Shown here one piece after another: positions 34,543-52,106 of a DNA stretch of 64,000 nt. The first letter of the stretch is position 1. Every line of letters begins with the position of its first letter. The notes below the pieces were generated by a model. That model saw nothing but the letters and a program-made list of their open reading frames with translations, had not been told where the DNA came from and ran no database searches. The position numbers and the translations under genes are program-made. Source of the stretch: Panicum virgatum (taxonomy: Eukaryota; Streptophyta; Magnoliopsida; Poales; Poaceae); contig NC_053149.1 of the NCBI RefSeq assembly GCF_016808335.1, forward strand, positions 939,596 through 1,003,595, read 5' to 3'.

Positions 34543-36219
34543 TGTTTTGGCATCAACTTGTGAGCAAATTGAATCACAGGAAACCAACAGCAAGGGAATA
34601 TGCCTTGTCATTAGCATTCTCATCCTGATGAAGCTGGTGATTAAAGCGACTCTCTTTCGCATCTTCACGAGATATCCTGACGGGGCTTATCTCTCCTCTG
34701 TCAGCTTTAATGGTGCGTATGATTGGGTGCTTACGGAAAGACAATGATTCAGGGTTTCCCCCTTTTCATGTTGGAGAGAATGATGCAACCTGCAATCCGT
34801 GTTTCCCGTAGCTCGTGCGAAGAATTTTTGCAAGCTCCTTTGGTGACCCAGTTTTGAAGTTACACAATAGCCCATCGTGCATTTCTGAGACACGAATCTG
34901 AGGATCAACCTTGTAAAGAACTGATATAATCGTGCAAGAAAAATTGTTCTCCTTCATTCTGTTGTTTTTTATTCTAAAAAAAGTTGAAATCAAATGTAGT
35001 TGCCCCCTTATTACCATAGCTGGTAAGACGAAGGTCGATTAATCTCGGAGAACAAAGGATACATCACTTTTTATTCCAATTTTGCCAGTACATTCGAATG
35101 AAATCTTCTGGTACCATCTCAATTCTAAGCAGTAAGCACCAAGGAGCACATTGTTTTCTTTTTTCATAATTCTGGTACAATCTCAATTCCAAGCACCAAG
35201 CTAAAGTTCCTCGAACAGAAGTAAATTGAGTACTCTGCCGGTGCTAGTCCACCACCCACCTGCTTAATTTCTATGTGATAATGTTTGCTGATGATCCCAC
35301 ACATTATGCGAGAAGGTTTATTCATCTTTGATCTTTTGCATCCCTTCTTTCCTGTATTTCTTAGTGACCAGCATCATGATGTACATATATATCGAGCTTG
35401 TCCTTATTAGTGCTTAGTGACATCAAGATGAAGCGGCATAAGGCAAAAACTTGTTCCCTAATAGTTTTTTTTTGTTGGATTCCCCTAGAAAATATAACCC
35501 CAACCAATTGGCAAGCTTTGTTTTGCTTTGCTTCCTCCACCCCCCCTCCTGCATGCCAAAAGAAACACTAGATGCTTGAGAAAGCAAACACCTCATCATC
35601 GCCGTTCGTGCAGCGAAACAAAGTGCTGCTACAATGTGATAAGACGCTTTCCCGGTAGTGGAAGCAGCTGTTCGTTCGCTCGACAAGTCCCTAAATTTTG
35701 GGGGCACCAACTCCCAGTGCCCAACCAAAGCAACCTTACTGATGCCTTAAGTACAATACAGAGGACACTAATTAGCATAGGAAAGTTCAACAAAGCTGCA
35801 TTTTTTAATCCAGGAAAGGATACGCATAGACGGATGCAACTTACTATAAAAACAACATGACATGGTACAAAGATAACTGGTAGTAAAGGAAATGGAGGAA
35901 CAGTATACATATACATACAGTGATCTCTGGCGCCCGGTAGCACCAACCTTACAAATTTCAAATGATAACCTTGCACCAAAAAAATCAGCAAAGGTTTGGG
36001 GGATAAAACTGTAATGGATAATACCGCAGGAGAACTGCCCATCCAGTAAGAGAGCAGCAGAGTTCAAAATTTTGGGAGATTACATACCTCGTGGCCTCTC
36101 CCAGCTTTCAACCAGGTTACATCTTAATTTACATGATCAAGTCAACAGATGAACCTATCAGGCAGTGTGCAACTGAAGCAAGAGTGCACATACAAACCGA
36201 CTGGACCTTGTTAGGATGC
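33370..36219. other. Intergenic region upstream of the PH-domain gene
   Basis: No gene or transposon with clear ends was recognised apart from the GA microsatellite at 34472-34540. Short frames here lack domains. Promoter elements of the PH-domain gene should lie in the first kilobase but no unambiguous TATA was chosen. Confidence 0.4.
34472..34540. repeat. (GA)n microsatellite
   Basis: About 34 uninterrupted GA dinucleotides. Frames of alternating Arg-Glu or Ser-Leu through it are artefacts. Confidence 0.95.
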
Positions 36220-36223
36220 AAAT

Positions 36224-37333
36224 GTGGTGACATGGAAAGGCGCCACCAAAGCCACCGGCGGTGACTGCCTGGTTGCCTGGGAGACAGTCTGCCTCCCCAA
36301 GGAAGATGGCGGCCTCGGCGTCAAGGACCTCGCTACACAAAACAAGAGCCTCCTCCTCAAGAACCTACACAAGCTCTACTCCGGCGACCCCAACCCTTGG
36401 GCCGCTTGGATCCGCTACTGGTATTGGGACGGACGTGCCTCGGGTGACTCTCCATGCTGGCGCACCATGAAGTCACTCCTCCCCCTCTACAGGAGCATGA
36501 CGCCCGTCATCCTCTCCGATGGTGAGTCCACCTCCTTCTGGTTTGACTCTTGGTCATCCGCCGGCGTGCTCAAGGACTCCCGCCCGGCGCTCTTCTCTCA
36601 CTGCTTGGATACAACTATCAGCGTCAAAACTGCGGTGGCCCTTGGCGCTTGCGGCCTTGCCTGGCCTCCGCGACTCTCCTCTGTGGCCAGCCACGAGCTC
36701 GCCCTCCTGGATGCCGCGCTTGCCACGGTACCCCTCTCCCCCGGGCATGACCACCGCTTCGTCACGACCTCGCCTTCGTCGTCCTTCCACGTCAGTCTCG
36801 TCTATGAGGTGATCCGTGCCGCGCCTGCGGCTCTGCCCCCGCCTCTCGCCGACGCCAACTGGAACAACTTCGCGCCGTCCAAAGTTCAGTTTGCCTTCTG
36901 GCTACTGCACCTTGGGAGGACCAGAACGCAGGAACGCCTGCACCGCCATGGTTGCCTCGACACTGACATCTGCCCGTTCTGCCCCTGGGTTGAAGATGCT
37001 GTGCACCTCTTTGTGACGTGCCCCTGCCTCCGCGGTCTCTGGGACCGGATCTTCCCTCACCCCCTCGTTCCAACCGACCTGCCCTCCATCCACTCCTCTC
37101 TCGCCTCTACTGCAGGTTTGGATGAACCCTCCACCAACACCACGCTTCTTCTCGTCCTCTGGTGCATCTGGAAAGCCAGGAACCGTATGATCTTCGACAA
37201 CATCTCCCTCGACGTGGACGGCATTATCGCGTCGATGCGTGCACACCTCCGGCTCTGGATCTTTCGTGCTCCCCGCTGTGTCGACTCGACTCGGATTTTG
37301 CTCTGGTGCAATTCTCTTAATGATGTAACATAA
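36224..37333 (+). pseudogene. LINE ORF2 C-terminal fragment (zf-RVT region)
   Basis: This is 369 codons of open frame with no reverse transcriptase core. The first Met overlaps the target duplication, so it is not a native start. See the LINE entry for motifs. Confidence 0.8.
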
Positions 37334-37498
37334 ACTTTAGTAGCAAACCCCTCCCCCCCCTACTGTTTCTCTCCCCTGGAGCCCGGCGCTTGCTCCAAAA
37401 TACAAGTGACCACTTGTAAACCTTGGCTGTTTCGGCAGCTTCCGATTGAATTCAAGTTCAGGTGGACGCCTTGCCCCCCGTTGGTTCGTCGGGAAAAA
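36228..37498 (+). mobile_element. 5'-truncated LINE (L1-type) with ORF2 C-terminus
   Basis: This insertion of about 1.27 kb is flanked by a likely 8-bp duplication AAATGTGG (36220-36227 and 37499-37506). It ends in a short A run, as expected for target-primed reverse transcription. It keeps only the 3' part of ORF2. The open frame to 37333 contains the plant LINE motif order WETVCLPKEDGGLGVKDL and a zf-RVT zinc-binding module around CPFCPWVEDAVHLFVTCPC, ending with WCIWKARNRMIFDN. The endonuclease and polymerase domains are missing, so the copy cannot move by itself. The frame is open for about 1.1 kb, suggesting a fairly recent insertion. Confidence 0.85.
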
Positions 37499-37506
37499 AA
37501 ATGTGG

Positions 37507-39073
37507 AGTTTGTTGGACCATGGAGTAGGAAAGGATCACCAAAGCTTTGAAATGATAAAAGATAATAGCAATATAACAGAAAGAATGGTAGAAGGTTCTG
37601 TTATGATAGTGGCAAATATTTGGCCCCACATTTTGATGAATGTAAAAAAAAATTAGCTTATTTACTACAGGAGATGTTTACGTGAAAGAGGACAAACAAA
37701 CTGACTGGAAGTCCCTCCAATGATCAAACATTAGTTATTGGTTCTGATAAAAATATATTCCATCAAACTAGACGCTTTAACAAAAGTCAAGTTATCCAAA
37801 GCCTTCACTAGAAGGGTAGTGTCAGAAACATTGCCAGAGCAAGACTGGTAAGAACTGTAGCACCTTCCATGACTCGACTTACTACCCCTCCTTTCATACC
37901 TTTCTTTTTTAAAAAAATTGGCCACTTGAATGATTCCACGTCGAACTGATGACATCAGAAGATATATAGCTGGTTCCCATGGCGTGAAAGCATCATTCTG
38001 CAATAAATATAAAACACATCTATAAGCAAGATAGCACTTCATTTGTAGAGTAAAATTCGTGAAGATAAATTTTCACCAATTGTGCATCACCTGCTAAAGA
38101 TGCGGAGGCCCCAATGTAGACAGATTCAACTTAAGAATGGCATACTATCTTATAGATAATTACCCATGCTCATGCTTGTCATCATGTTTGAGCAGTAGTG
38201 GGAGCTCCTGCTACTGTGCTTTGCCATGCCTGGTCCTTTGACTTGGGCGGCAGATGACTGTAGCATATAGTAGTAGCTGCATATTACTATATGACAGCAG
38301 TGACTTGTAATAGTAGATAGCTGTAGCAGTAGGAGGTAGGGGCTGCAATGTACTATAGAGCCATGCCTTGTAAATTCTCACCTTGACCAAGAGTGTCTAT
38401 AAAAAAGGAGAGCAGATGCAGCTCACAAGATTGAAGCAGCTCCATTTCGTGTGCTCTTCCTGAGTCCTTCTTCTTCCTCTCATCTTCTTCCTCCACCTGC
38501 AAGCAAGAGGGTGTTGTGTGTGTGTGAGGGAGTGCCAACACTATCCCCTGTTCAGTTGAGCCTCTGCAGTACCTAATGCTAAAACATTTCAGATGACATA
38601 GTTAACTTCAATAAATAATCATGTTGCAACTTCCAACATGTGCAATTTAATTGACAGCAGAAATGTGCATAAATCCAGACCATCGTTATTTGCAATATGC
38701 TCAAACCATACATCTATTAACATGTAACTAATTTACAAGGCATCCAGGACTATGACAATGAAATGTTTAAGCAGTTGGACTGCCCAAGCATTCATCACAA
38801 CAGCAAGCAAACCTTTCCATAATTAGCAGGCATCATCATCATCAAATGCATCAGTAGTCACCTCACTAACACGAATTAAACATCAAGTCTACATTGACTG
38901 TGTGATACTTGACTCTGAACCACCTTGAAGGAACAGGGGTCTCCTCTAACTCTTTGCATTTCCTCATTGCTCCACCAGACATGATCTATATAGGAAAAGG
39001 AATTCATTAAGGATGTTAGAAGTAAGAACAAGAGACAAATACAATCATTGGACTAATCTTACAGGTTTAACTG
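37507..39073. other. Region downstream of the casein kinase gene
   Basis: This probably includes the kinase 3' UTR. A GTAAGA donor-like site lies about 12 nt after the kinase stop and acceptor-like sites occur further down, so a spliced 3' UTR is possible. No domain or repeat was recognised. Confidence 0.35.
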
Positions 39074-45342
<6,269 letters not shown>

Positions 45343-45673
45343 GCGGCGCGAGGCGAAATCGCTCCCGGGCGGGGTATTGGTTGGTTGGATGCCTCTCCTG
45401 TGTAATTGCGATGTTGGGGGATAGATACGCCGAGAATCGACGAGGAGGGGAGGGCGGCGTGGGGCTCGCGCGCCTCCGGGTTGCTTGCAGTTTTGCTCGG
45501 CGGCGACGTCGCCGCTGCAGCGGGCCACGCGGGTGGTGGGGTTTTGCTGCTTTCTGGCGGCAACCGCGGCGCGGCGGGGGTGGTGGGCCCCGCGGGAGCG
45601 GCGTGCGCTTCCGTGTCGTGTCGGTGTGCTGCTCAGAATCACCCTACCCCACCACCGGGCATAAGATGAGGAG
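45343..45673 (-). promoter_or_regulatory. Proximal promoter and leader of the casein kinase gene
   Basis: GC-rich sequence directly upstream of the start codon at 45342. It has no TATA box and looks like a housekeeping-type promoter. The boundary to transposon DNA is at about 45674. Confidence 0.45.
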
Positions 45674-45730
45674 ACTGTTCGGCTGATTCAGTGAATAGTA
45701 TTCGCTCGGCTGTTAGAATGAATAGTATTA

Positions 45731-46707
45731 CTAGGTGATACCCCGCGCGTTGCTGCGGGATTTCTTAAATAAAATTTTTTGGTGAAATTCGAAAGTAGAT
45801 ATACTAAGGTGATTGCATGGCAACATTCACAAAAAAAGTTGGTGGCAGACATAAATAGATGGTCCTATCCGTGGATAGTGCTGTGACTTCTGATATAATA
45901 AATTCCTATATGATTTGGATATATAGCTGGCATGTTGAAAGAAATAGATGAAATGAATTTTACTTTCATGTTATTTTTTATCGGATTTGATAAAAATCGA
46001 TAAGCTAATAGAAGAAACACCAATAGAATATTTGATCATATTATAGAAGAATAGGTGATGACAAAAAATAGCGTATGTATATGACTTTACCTTAATAGAT
46101 AAAAAATAAAAAGTATTGCACATAGTAGAGATGTTTTTTGTTTATTGAATCAGGTAAAAATCTATACGATAATAGAAGAGCTCCAATAAAATATTTGATC
46201 ATATTATAGAAGAATAGGTGATGAAAAATTAACGTATGTATATGACTTAGATAAAAGATTAAAAGTATTGCATATCGTAGAGATCACATGGATATTTTTT
46301 GTAATTAATAGGAAAACATGAATATGATTAAAAGTATTGCAAAAATAGAGTATGTCTATGACTTTACGTTAATAGATTAAAGATTAAAAGTATTGCACAT
46401 AGTAGAGATGATATGGACATTTTTTTGTTTATTGAATCTCGTAAAAATCGATAAGCTAATAGAAGAAACACCAATAGAATATTTGATCACGTTATAGAAG
46501 AATATGTGATGAAAAATAGCGTATGTATATGACTTTACTTTAGTTAATTAAAGATTAAAAGTATTGCATATTATAGAGATGACATGGATATTTTTTGTAA
46601 TTAATAAGGTAGTTGAAAGTTAGTGGGACACTTAGTGGAGAATGATGTGGACACCTTGCATGAAGAGAGAAATAGTTAGTGGGTGCCATCTATATAGAAT
46701 ATATAGA
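45731..46707 (-). mobile_element. Non-autonomous Helitron
   Basis: Read on the minus strand, the element starts TCTATATATTC at 46707 and ends CTAG at 45731-45734. A GC-rich hairpin, CCCGCAGCAACGCGCGGG, lies about 7 nt before the end. It sits between host A and host T, the Helitron target, without duplication. No Rep/helicase gene is present. The interior has several diverged copies of an AT-rich unit. Confidence 0.72.
45960..46570. repeat. Diverged AT-rich tandem units inside the Helitron
   Basis: 'aatagaatatttgatca' recurs with small changes near 46023, 46184 and 46474. 'attaaaagtattgca' recurs near 46258, 46328, 46384 and 46553. Confidence 0.65.
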
Positions 46708-46757
46708 TATGAGAGGATATAAACCGAGACAAGTTAAAATTGGATCAGCCGAACAGA

Positions 46758-47305
46758 CAAAAAGGATTTGGACATGAATGAAGTATTCTCGCTCTCGGTG
46801 GGCTTTCAACTTACAAACGGGCCTGGGCCTTGCGAATTCGGCCTAGCCCCGGCGGCCCCAGTCTCTGTGAACTTCTTGTTCCTTTACCATCCATACACTT
46901 TGCTTACCATGCTTGTGCTTCACAAAACACGAAATGAAACAGGGCATTTTGTTTTGTTTCGTTTCGTTTTGTTTTTTAGGAAAAAATGTACATTTCCGCC
47001 GAATGCAATGCAATGCAACCAACCAACTTTCATCGTTCCCTCTCCTTTTTAAGCTTTCCATGGACCACGTTACTGGTCCCAGGATAGTTACAAAATGGCT
47101 GGTGAGCTTTAGTGATCAAGCTGGTAAGCAAGACTAGCTAGTAGACATCGTCAAGATATGCTTGCATACACCTGCATCTTAATTATGAATATTGCCAGCC
47201 CCAATAAAGCTAGCTAGGCAGGGTTTCTGCGAGATTATTCGTGGTGCCAAATATAATTAAAATGCTGTGACGTTTCTTAATTTACATAGCTAGCTGCAGG
47301 TAAGG

Positions 47306-47307
<2 letters not shown>
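46758..47307. other. Spacer between the Helitron/MITE and the TA microsatellite
   Basis: No gene or repeat was recognised. Short frames lack domains. Confidence 0.4.

Positions 47308-47398
<91 letters not shown>
47308..47398. repeat. (TA)n microsatellite
   Basis: About 45 uninterrupted TA dinucleotides, about 110 bp beyond the stop codon of the SPEAR-type gene. An alternating Tyr-Ile frame through it is an artefact. Confidence 0.97.
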
Positions 47399-47399
<1 letters not shown>

Positions 47400-47506
47400 C
47401 TAGCTGCTGCATGATGCTTCTTCATTCGCCCATGAGCATCCGACCAACTATGCGATGCCCAGAGCAAATTGAACTACCTAAATCGCTGCAAGGCAGCAGC
47501 TAGCTG

Positions 47507-48035
47507 CTACAATCTGAGCTCCAAGTCGAGCTCCTCCGCGCTGCCGTGGCTGGACCTGGACCCCTCGCTCGCGCTGCTCATCATCCAGTAGTGCTGCTGC
47601 TGCGGCGGCTGCCCCAGTCTCACGATGCCCCGCTCCGTCTCCTCGAAGCAGTTCTGAATGATCATCGTATGTCAGACCCGGGCAGCCAATAATCAAGAGA
47701 GATGTAGCCGCTGTCTGTCAGATCGATCAGGTGCGCGTGCGTACCGTGAGGCGGTATGGCTGGAACGACGAGGAGGCGCCGGCGGCGGCCAAGGGCGCCT
47801 GCTGCGCTGCCGTGGCCGGGTGCAGGCCTCCGGCGGCGGAGCGGTAGGCGGCCAGCATCTGGTTGTGGAGGCGGATCTTCTCGAGCTGCGCGACGCCCAG
47901 TCCGCGCTGCGGCTGCCTGTTGGCCTTGTGGTGGTCCGCCGTCGCCGCCTGCTTCTTGGCGCCGCGCCTCCCCGCCGGGCGGCTGCCCTCCGTGCACATC
48001 TCGCCGCCGGCCGGGAAGAAGCTGCTGCTGCCCAT
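47507..48035 (-). CDS. SPEAR/TIE-type transcriptional repressor (SPOROCYTELESS-like EAR protein), two exons
   Basis: Exon 1 is 47745-48035 and exon 2 is 47507-47653, joined in frame to 145 residues. The protein starts MGSSSFFPAGG. It has a basic segment (GRRGAKKQA), then the family core RGLGVAQLEKIRLHNQM, and ends with an LxLxL EAR motif, LDLELRL. The core and C-terminal EAR define SPEAR/TIE proteins, which bridge TCP factors to TOPLESS co-repressors and shape leaf and sporogenous development; that role is by homology. A TATA box at 48123-48131 lies about 90 bp upstream of the chosen start. An in-frame Met at 48086 is only about 37 bp from that TATA, so its leader would be nearly absent, and I chose 48035. 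Confidence 0.87.
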
Positions 48036-48122
48036 CAACCAGCAAGCAGGCCGCAGGTGGATGTATGTGTATGTGTATGTTAACAATCTGATCTGAACGG
48101 CAGATAGCGAGAGTGGTGTACG

Positions 48123-48131
48123 TTATATATA
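48123..48131 (-). promoter_or_regulatory. TATA box of the SPEAR-type gene
   Basis: 'tatatataa' on the minus strand, about 90 bp upstream of the start codon. Confidence 0.6.
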
Positions 48132-51064
48132 GCAAAATAAGGCAGCAGCAGCTGCTGCTGCTAAACTGGCTACTCCTAGGAGAGGAGATGGAGATCTGGC
48201 GCTGGCCTTTGCTAGCTGTACGTACGGGTCTACGGGATCCGGGAAAGATTGAGGGCGATCTGCTGGCTCCCGGTTTCCTATGCATGCCGTCTCCAGCACC
48301 CAGCTTCCAAGAAGGATCCGATCGCTGCATGTGCATGCTATCGGCAGTAGATGACTTGCTTGCATCGATCTATATATGATACTAGTATCATGTCCTTTTA
48401 TTAAAAAAAATGTCTAACCTCAGCTGGTGATTAGCTAGCATGGCTGGTCCCTGACAGCAGCTCCGACGAGGAGGACGACAACAACAAGTGGGAACGAAGC
48501 AGATGAGGAGTAGGATAATGGGCCACGCATCCCGTGCGGCGTGTTTGTATGTCCTAAATAAACGAACAAAGGGCCCCCACGCATGTCGCGCGCCTCGCAA
48601 TTTGCACGATGATCACTGCCACACCGGCGTGGCATCACGGATCCATTATTATTGCATTGGCACGACGAGCATCATATTATATATATAAATACCCAAGTCG
48701 CCTACTTGACGTATAGCAGGATGAGCTGGCCATCATGGCGCGCCATAAACAAAACGGGGAGTAGGAGGATTAGGAATCGGATCAAGATCCTCAACCATAT
48801 TATTTTATTATTGTCTTCCCCCTCGCGGTCGAGCTGTGTGTGATATATATATATATATATGTTCATGACTAATTACATGTAGATACGCGCGCGGCGTGCA
48901 GTGGGTTTGCCGTTTGACCTCAAATATTTTTGCTGCCATCACAAGCATCAATCCCATCCTCCATCTATCAGACTTGGAAAATGAAGCTTTATTTCGACGT
49001 ACGGGTCTGGAGTTCAAACTGCATTGGATTTCACGAATTGCTAACTTCTATGAAGATGCATGCGGGAGCTGTTGCAATTGATTGCTAGTTTGTCAGATAG
49101 ATCCCGGGTGATCATAACCGTGATTAGAGCGCAAGATTTGTGCAAATCGCAGCTGATATGATCTACGTAGATTTGTCAAACAATTATTGTGTGGCTTCCT
49201 TTTTTTTTACAAACAGTCATTCTGTGGCTTCCTTTTTTTTACATGGATGCACCCACTTTATTTCCTTTTTTAAATATTGTGCAGCTTACAAGTACATAGC
49301 TAAGCACCCTGTTGATTTTCTATTTCTTTATAACACAGTTTTCTCTCCTGTTACATTACAATTTTAGAAGACATTCATATAGTTACTATTGGCATCCAAA
49401 TTTACCGTTGATTGAATCATAGACTGCAATCTATGTACACTGCTTAGGGTATACGAGAAACTGAAAATGATCTTATGTGTTGATATCTTAGTTTCATTAT
49501 AAACCAATCGCCCTAAGAAGATTTTGCTTTTGTTAGTTTTATGGATTTTTTCTGATATCCATACTCTCATCATCTTGATGGCATGAATGCACACCTGTTA
49601 GGTAAACTAGCACTTGAATTTCTTAATGGAGAAATAAAAAAATAAGGTAATTGCACACCATTTGGATTTCTTGAAAAGACGACAAATTCAAGTTGTCTAA
49701 TCATCTTTCACTACGCTACAAATAGATTGGAGCGGTGCCAAGCTGGTGCTGCATGATGAGCCGTCTGCATTATGCTTCGCTGAGATCACCATTCCTGCCA
49801 AGCTGTCTGTGACCGCCAGGAGACTCAACAAACCAGTGTTGCGTCATAGGCTCATGCCCAACGAACTATGCCACCGATTGATGTCCACACGCGCTACTAT
49901 CAGATGGAGTTGGGCCTCTGGTCATGGAGGTTGAAGCATGAGGTCTCTTTTGATGATATTTGGCCTCACAAGTTCTACAAAGCCCCTTCGCCCAAGAAGA
50001 TCCCTCAATCTCGGCTTTGTTGACCCTGCAACTCGAGCATTATCTATATATTTTTTCCTCCACGACTACATATTTGGAGTTGATGACCAATGATCAGCAA
50101 GCATATTATAACACAACAATAGACAAAGCACTCAACACTCTCTTATTTAGTAGATAAACTAGCACTCACCTTTCTCTCTTACTCTTTCCTACCTAGTACT
50201 ACCACCCTTGATTTCATCTACCATACTTATGGTTGAATGCCATGACAAGGAAGGGGATCTCTATATACAAGACAAGGGGATCATGATACTCAGACAAGTG
50301 TTCCTGGTTCTATATACAAGACAAGGGGATCTCTAGATATTATGATATTTTCTAATTTTCTTTATTACTAATTCTAGAGTGCTCTATGGAAAATATCTTT
50401 TTCTTACATGATGCAGAACATTCTAGAAGATTTCCTAGGAAGACTAAGAAGAGTGATCCGTGGGAAATATCTTTTTCAATGTATTGATAGGAAATGATAA
50501 TATTCCTAGCTTATTAGAGTTGATTTGTGGTTTCATGTCTAATTTTTTTACATTCATTTATCGGTAGGCAAATGCCACCCATGTTCACGATGGAGCTGCA
50601 CTAAGAATATGCTCCCAAGCACCAGTCTTTCCCAGTCAAGATCTTGGGCTTGCCACTAAGGCTCTCGCCAAGCCGGATGAGAAATTTGCCATAAATGTAA
50701 GGTTCACCACCCCATATACTCCTGTCACCTTGAAGCCATCTTGACATGGTGATTCTCCACCAAGGAAAGGGTCTCCTCATCCCTATACACGGTCGCCTTT
50801 GCTGCTCCACACCAAGTCAGAGAGTCGATGACTTGCCGGCGAGCCACCAAAACTCCAAGGAACTGGCACACCAAGCTTACAAGGTTGGTTCACTCCTAGA
50901 ACCAAGCATAAGGCAGCAAACACCTTGTTCCCTCGTACTCTAGGTCTAATCTAGCACTCATCACTCTCTCTAAGCATGTGCTAATTGCTTTGGATGATAA
51001 ACTTAAATATTTTGTTGGCTTAGACTTTACCAACTCTAAATAGACGAGTAGAGGAGGTATACAT
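48132..51064. other. Intergenic region, largely unrecognised
   Basis: This is upstream of the SPEAR-type gene. Segments at 49740-49935 and 50600-50940 have a mild coding-like composition but no intact frame or domain; they may be relics of transposons or captured fragments. The rest is AT-rich. Confidence 0.35.
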
Positions 51065-51065
51065 A

Positions 51066-51917
51066 GGGCTGGACGAAAAACTCGTAACTCGCTAACTCGC
51101 TCGTTACTGGCTCGGCTCGAGCTCGACTCGTTTTATAATGAGCCAGCTCGTTTTATAACAAGCCAGCTCGTTTTATAACGATCCAGCTCGAGCTGGCTCG
51201 CGAGCTATAACAAGCCAAGTTAAATCTCAAGCTAATAATTAAAATTGGCTCGGCCCATATAGCCACACACCCTTTGGCAGCTCGGCCCAACCCAAATGGC
51301 CAAATAATGAAACCCTAACCACACCACCAGTCCACCACCGTCCACGGCCCACCAGGCAGTCAGATTTAGAGCAAGTCACGGTCACGGTCTTTCTCTTTCT
51401 CCTCCCGATCCCAAGCCGCCGCCCACCGCCCTGTACCCTGCCTGCTGCCACCCGCCACCCTGCCTGGTGCCGCTCGCCGCCCTACCTGTGCAGTGCACAC
51501 GGCAGCACACACCGATGCACACACACGCACTCTGCAGTCTGCACGCCGCCCTGTTCGCTCGCGGCCCCCGCCACCCTTGCGCTCTGCACACGCCGAAGGC
51601 CGAATGCCGCCCTGTGCATGCAGCACGCCGGCGCCACGCGCATCAGTGCGCTGCTGCCCGCCGTTGCCGGTCATGGAGGATGTGGAAGGAGTCCAAGGAT
51701 GCTTCCTCTGGTGGTGCCAAGTCTTGAATCCAGGAGCAAGAGCAAGAAGACACCAAGTGTTTTTGTGATTTGGCTCGTGAGCCAAACGAGCTGGCTCGAG
51801 CTTTTGAGCGAGCCGAGCTGAGCTGATCTGCTGGCTCGTTTGTATAACGAGACGAGACGAGCCGAGCCAGCTCGTTAACGAGCCGAGCTATAATGAGTCG
51901 AGCTGTAACAAGCCGAG
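51066..51917. repeat. Unclassified element with GCTCG-rich inverted ends
   Basis: The left end (51066-51235) repeats 'agccagctcgttttataa'-type phrases. The right end (51770-51917) carries the reverse-complement type, such as 'ctcgttaacgagccgagc'. The middle (about 51300-51750) is GC-rich and unlike the ends, possibly captured sequence. No target duplication or superfamily could be assigned. Confidence 0.45.
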
Positions 51918-52106
51918 TCTAACACCCCAGGGGTTACTACGAAATTAGTGAAACTCTAAACATGCTTAACCCAAAACTAATTGGCTTGACAGTCTGCTGC
52001 TCGTCGTCGCTGTGGTCAAGTTGGCCACGAACGCCGCCCGCACGTGTCGCGCCCTTATCCCTTCGCCCAGGTGCCTCACCCCCTCCTCTCCTTCCCAGAC
52101 CACGCC
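51918..52106 (+). mobile_element. Truncated start of another Gypsy-type LTR
   Basis: 'taacaccccaggggttac' at the left resembles the family start TGTAACACCC. The text then diverges from the LTR at 52107, which appears to be inserted into it. Confidence 0.45.

Larger units (their letters stand above)
45674..46757. mobile_element. hAT-like MITE split by a Helitron
   Basis: Left part 45674-45730 starts CTGTTCGGCTGAT and right part 46708-46757 ends with its inverted copy ATCAGCCGAACAG. The two parts together would be about 107 bp, with the Helitron between them. A target duplication is not visible. Confidence 0.6.

Noticed and set aside
34439..34747. Frames through the GA repeat
   Set aside because: Alternating Arg-Glu or Ser-Leu from a microsatellite.
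37731..38042. 103-codon minus-strand frame
   Set aside because: No recognised domain. It lies in the likely 3' UTR or flank of the kinase gene.
45674..46757. A single 1.08-kb hAT element defined by the CTGTTCGG ends
   Set aside because: The interior shows complete Helitron ends at an A/T site, so a small MITE split by a Helitron fits better. No 8-bp duplication was found.
47282..47467. Tyr-Ile repeat frame
   Set aside because: Product of the TA microsatellite.
49746..50157. Possible small genes
   Set aside because: No domain, no splice logic and no homologue that I recognise. Only a mildly coding-like composition.
51366..51827. Overlapping frames of 67-139 codons
   Set aside because: They are low-complexity Cys/His/Arg-rich shadows in the GC-rich core of a repeat.
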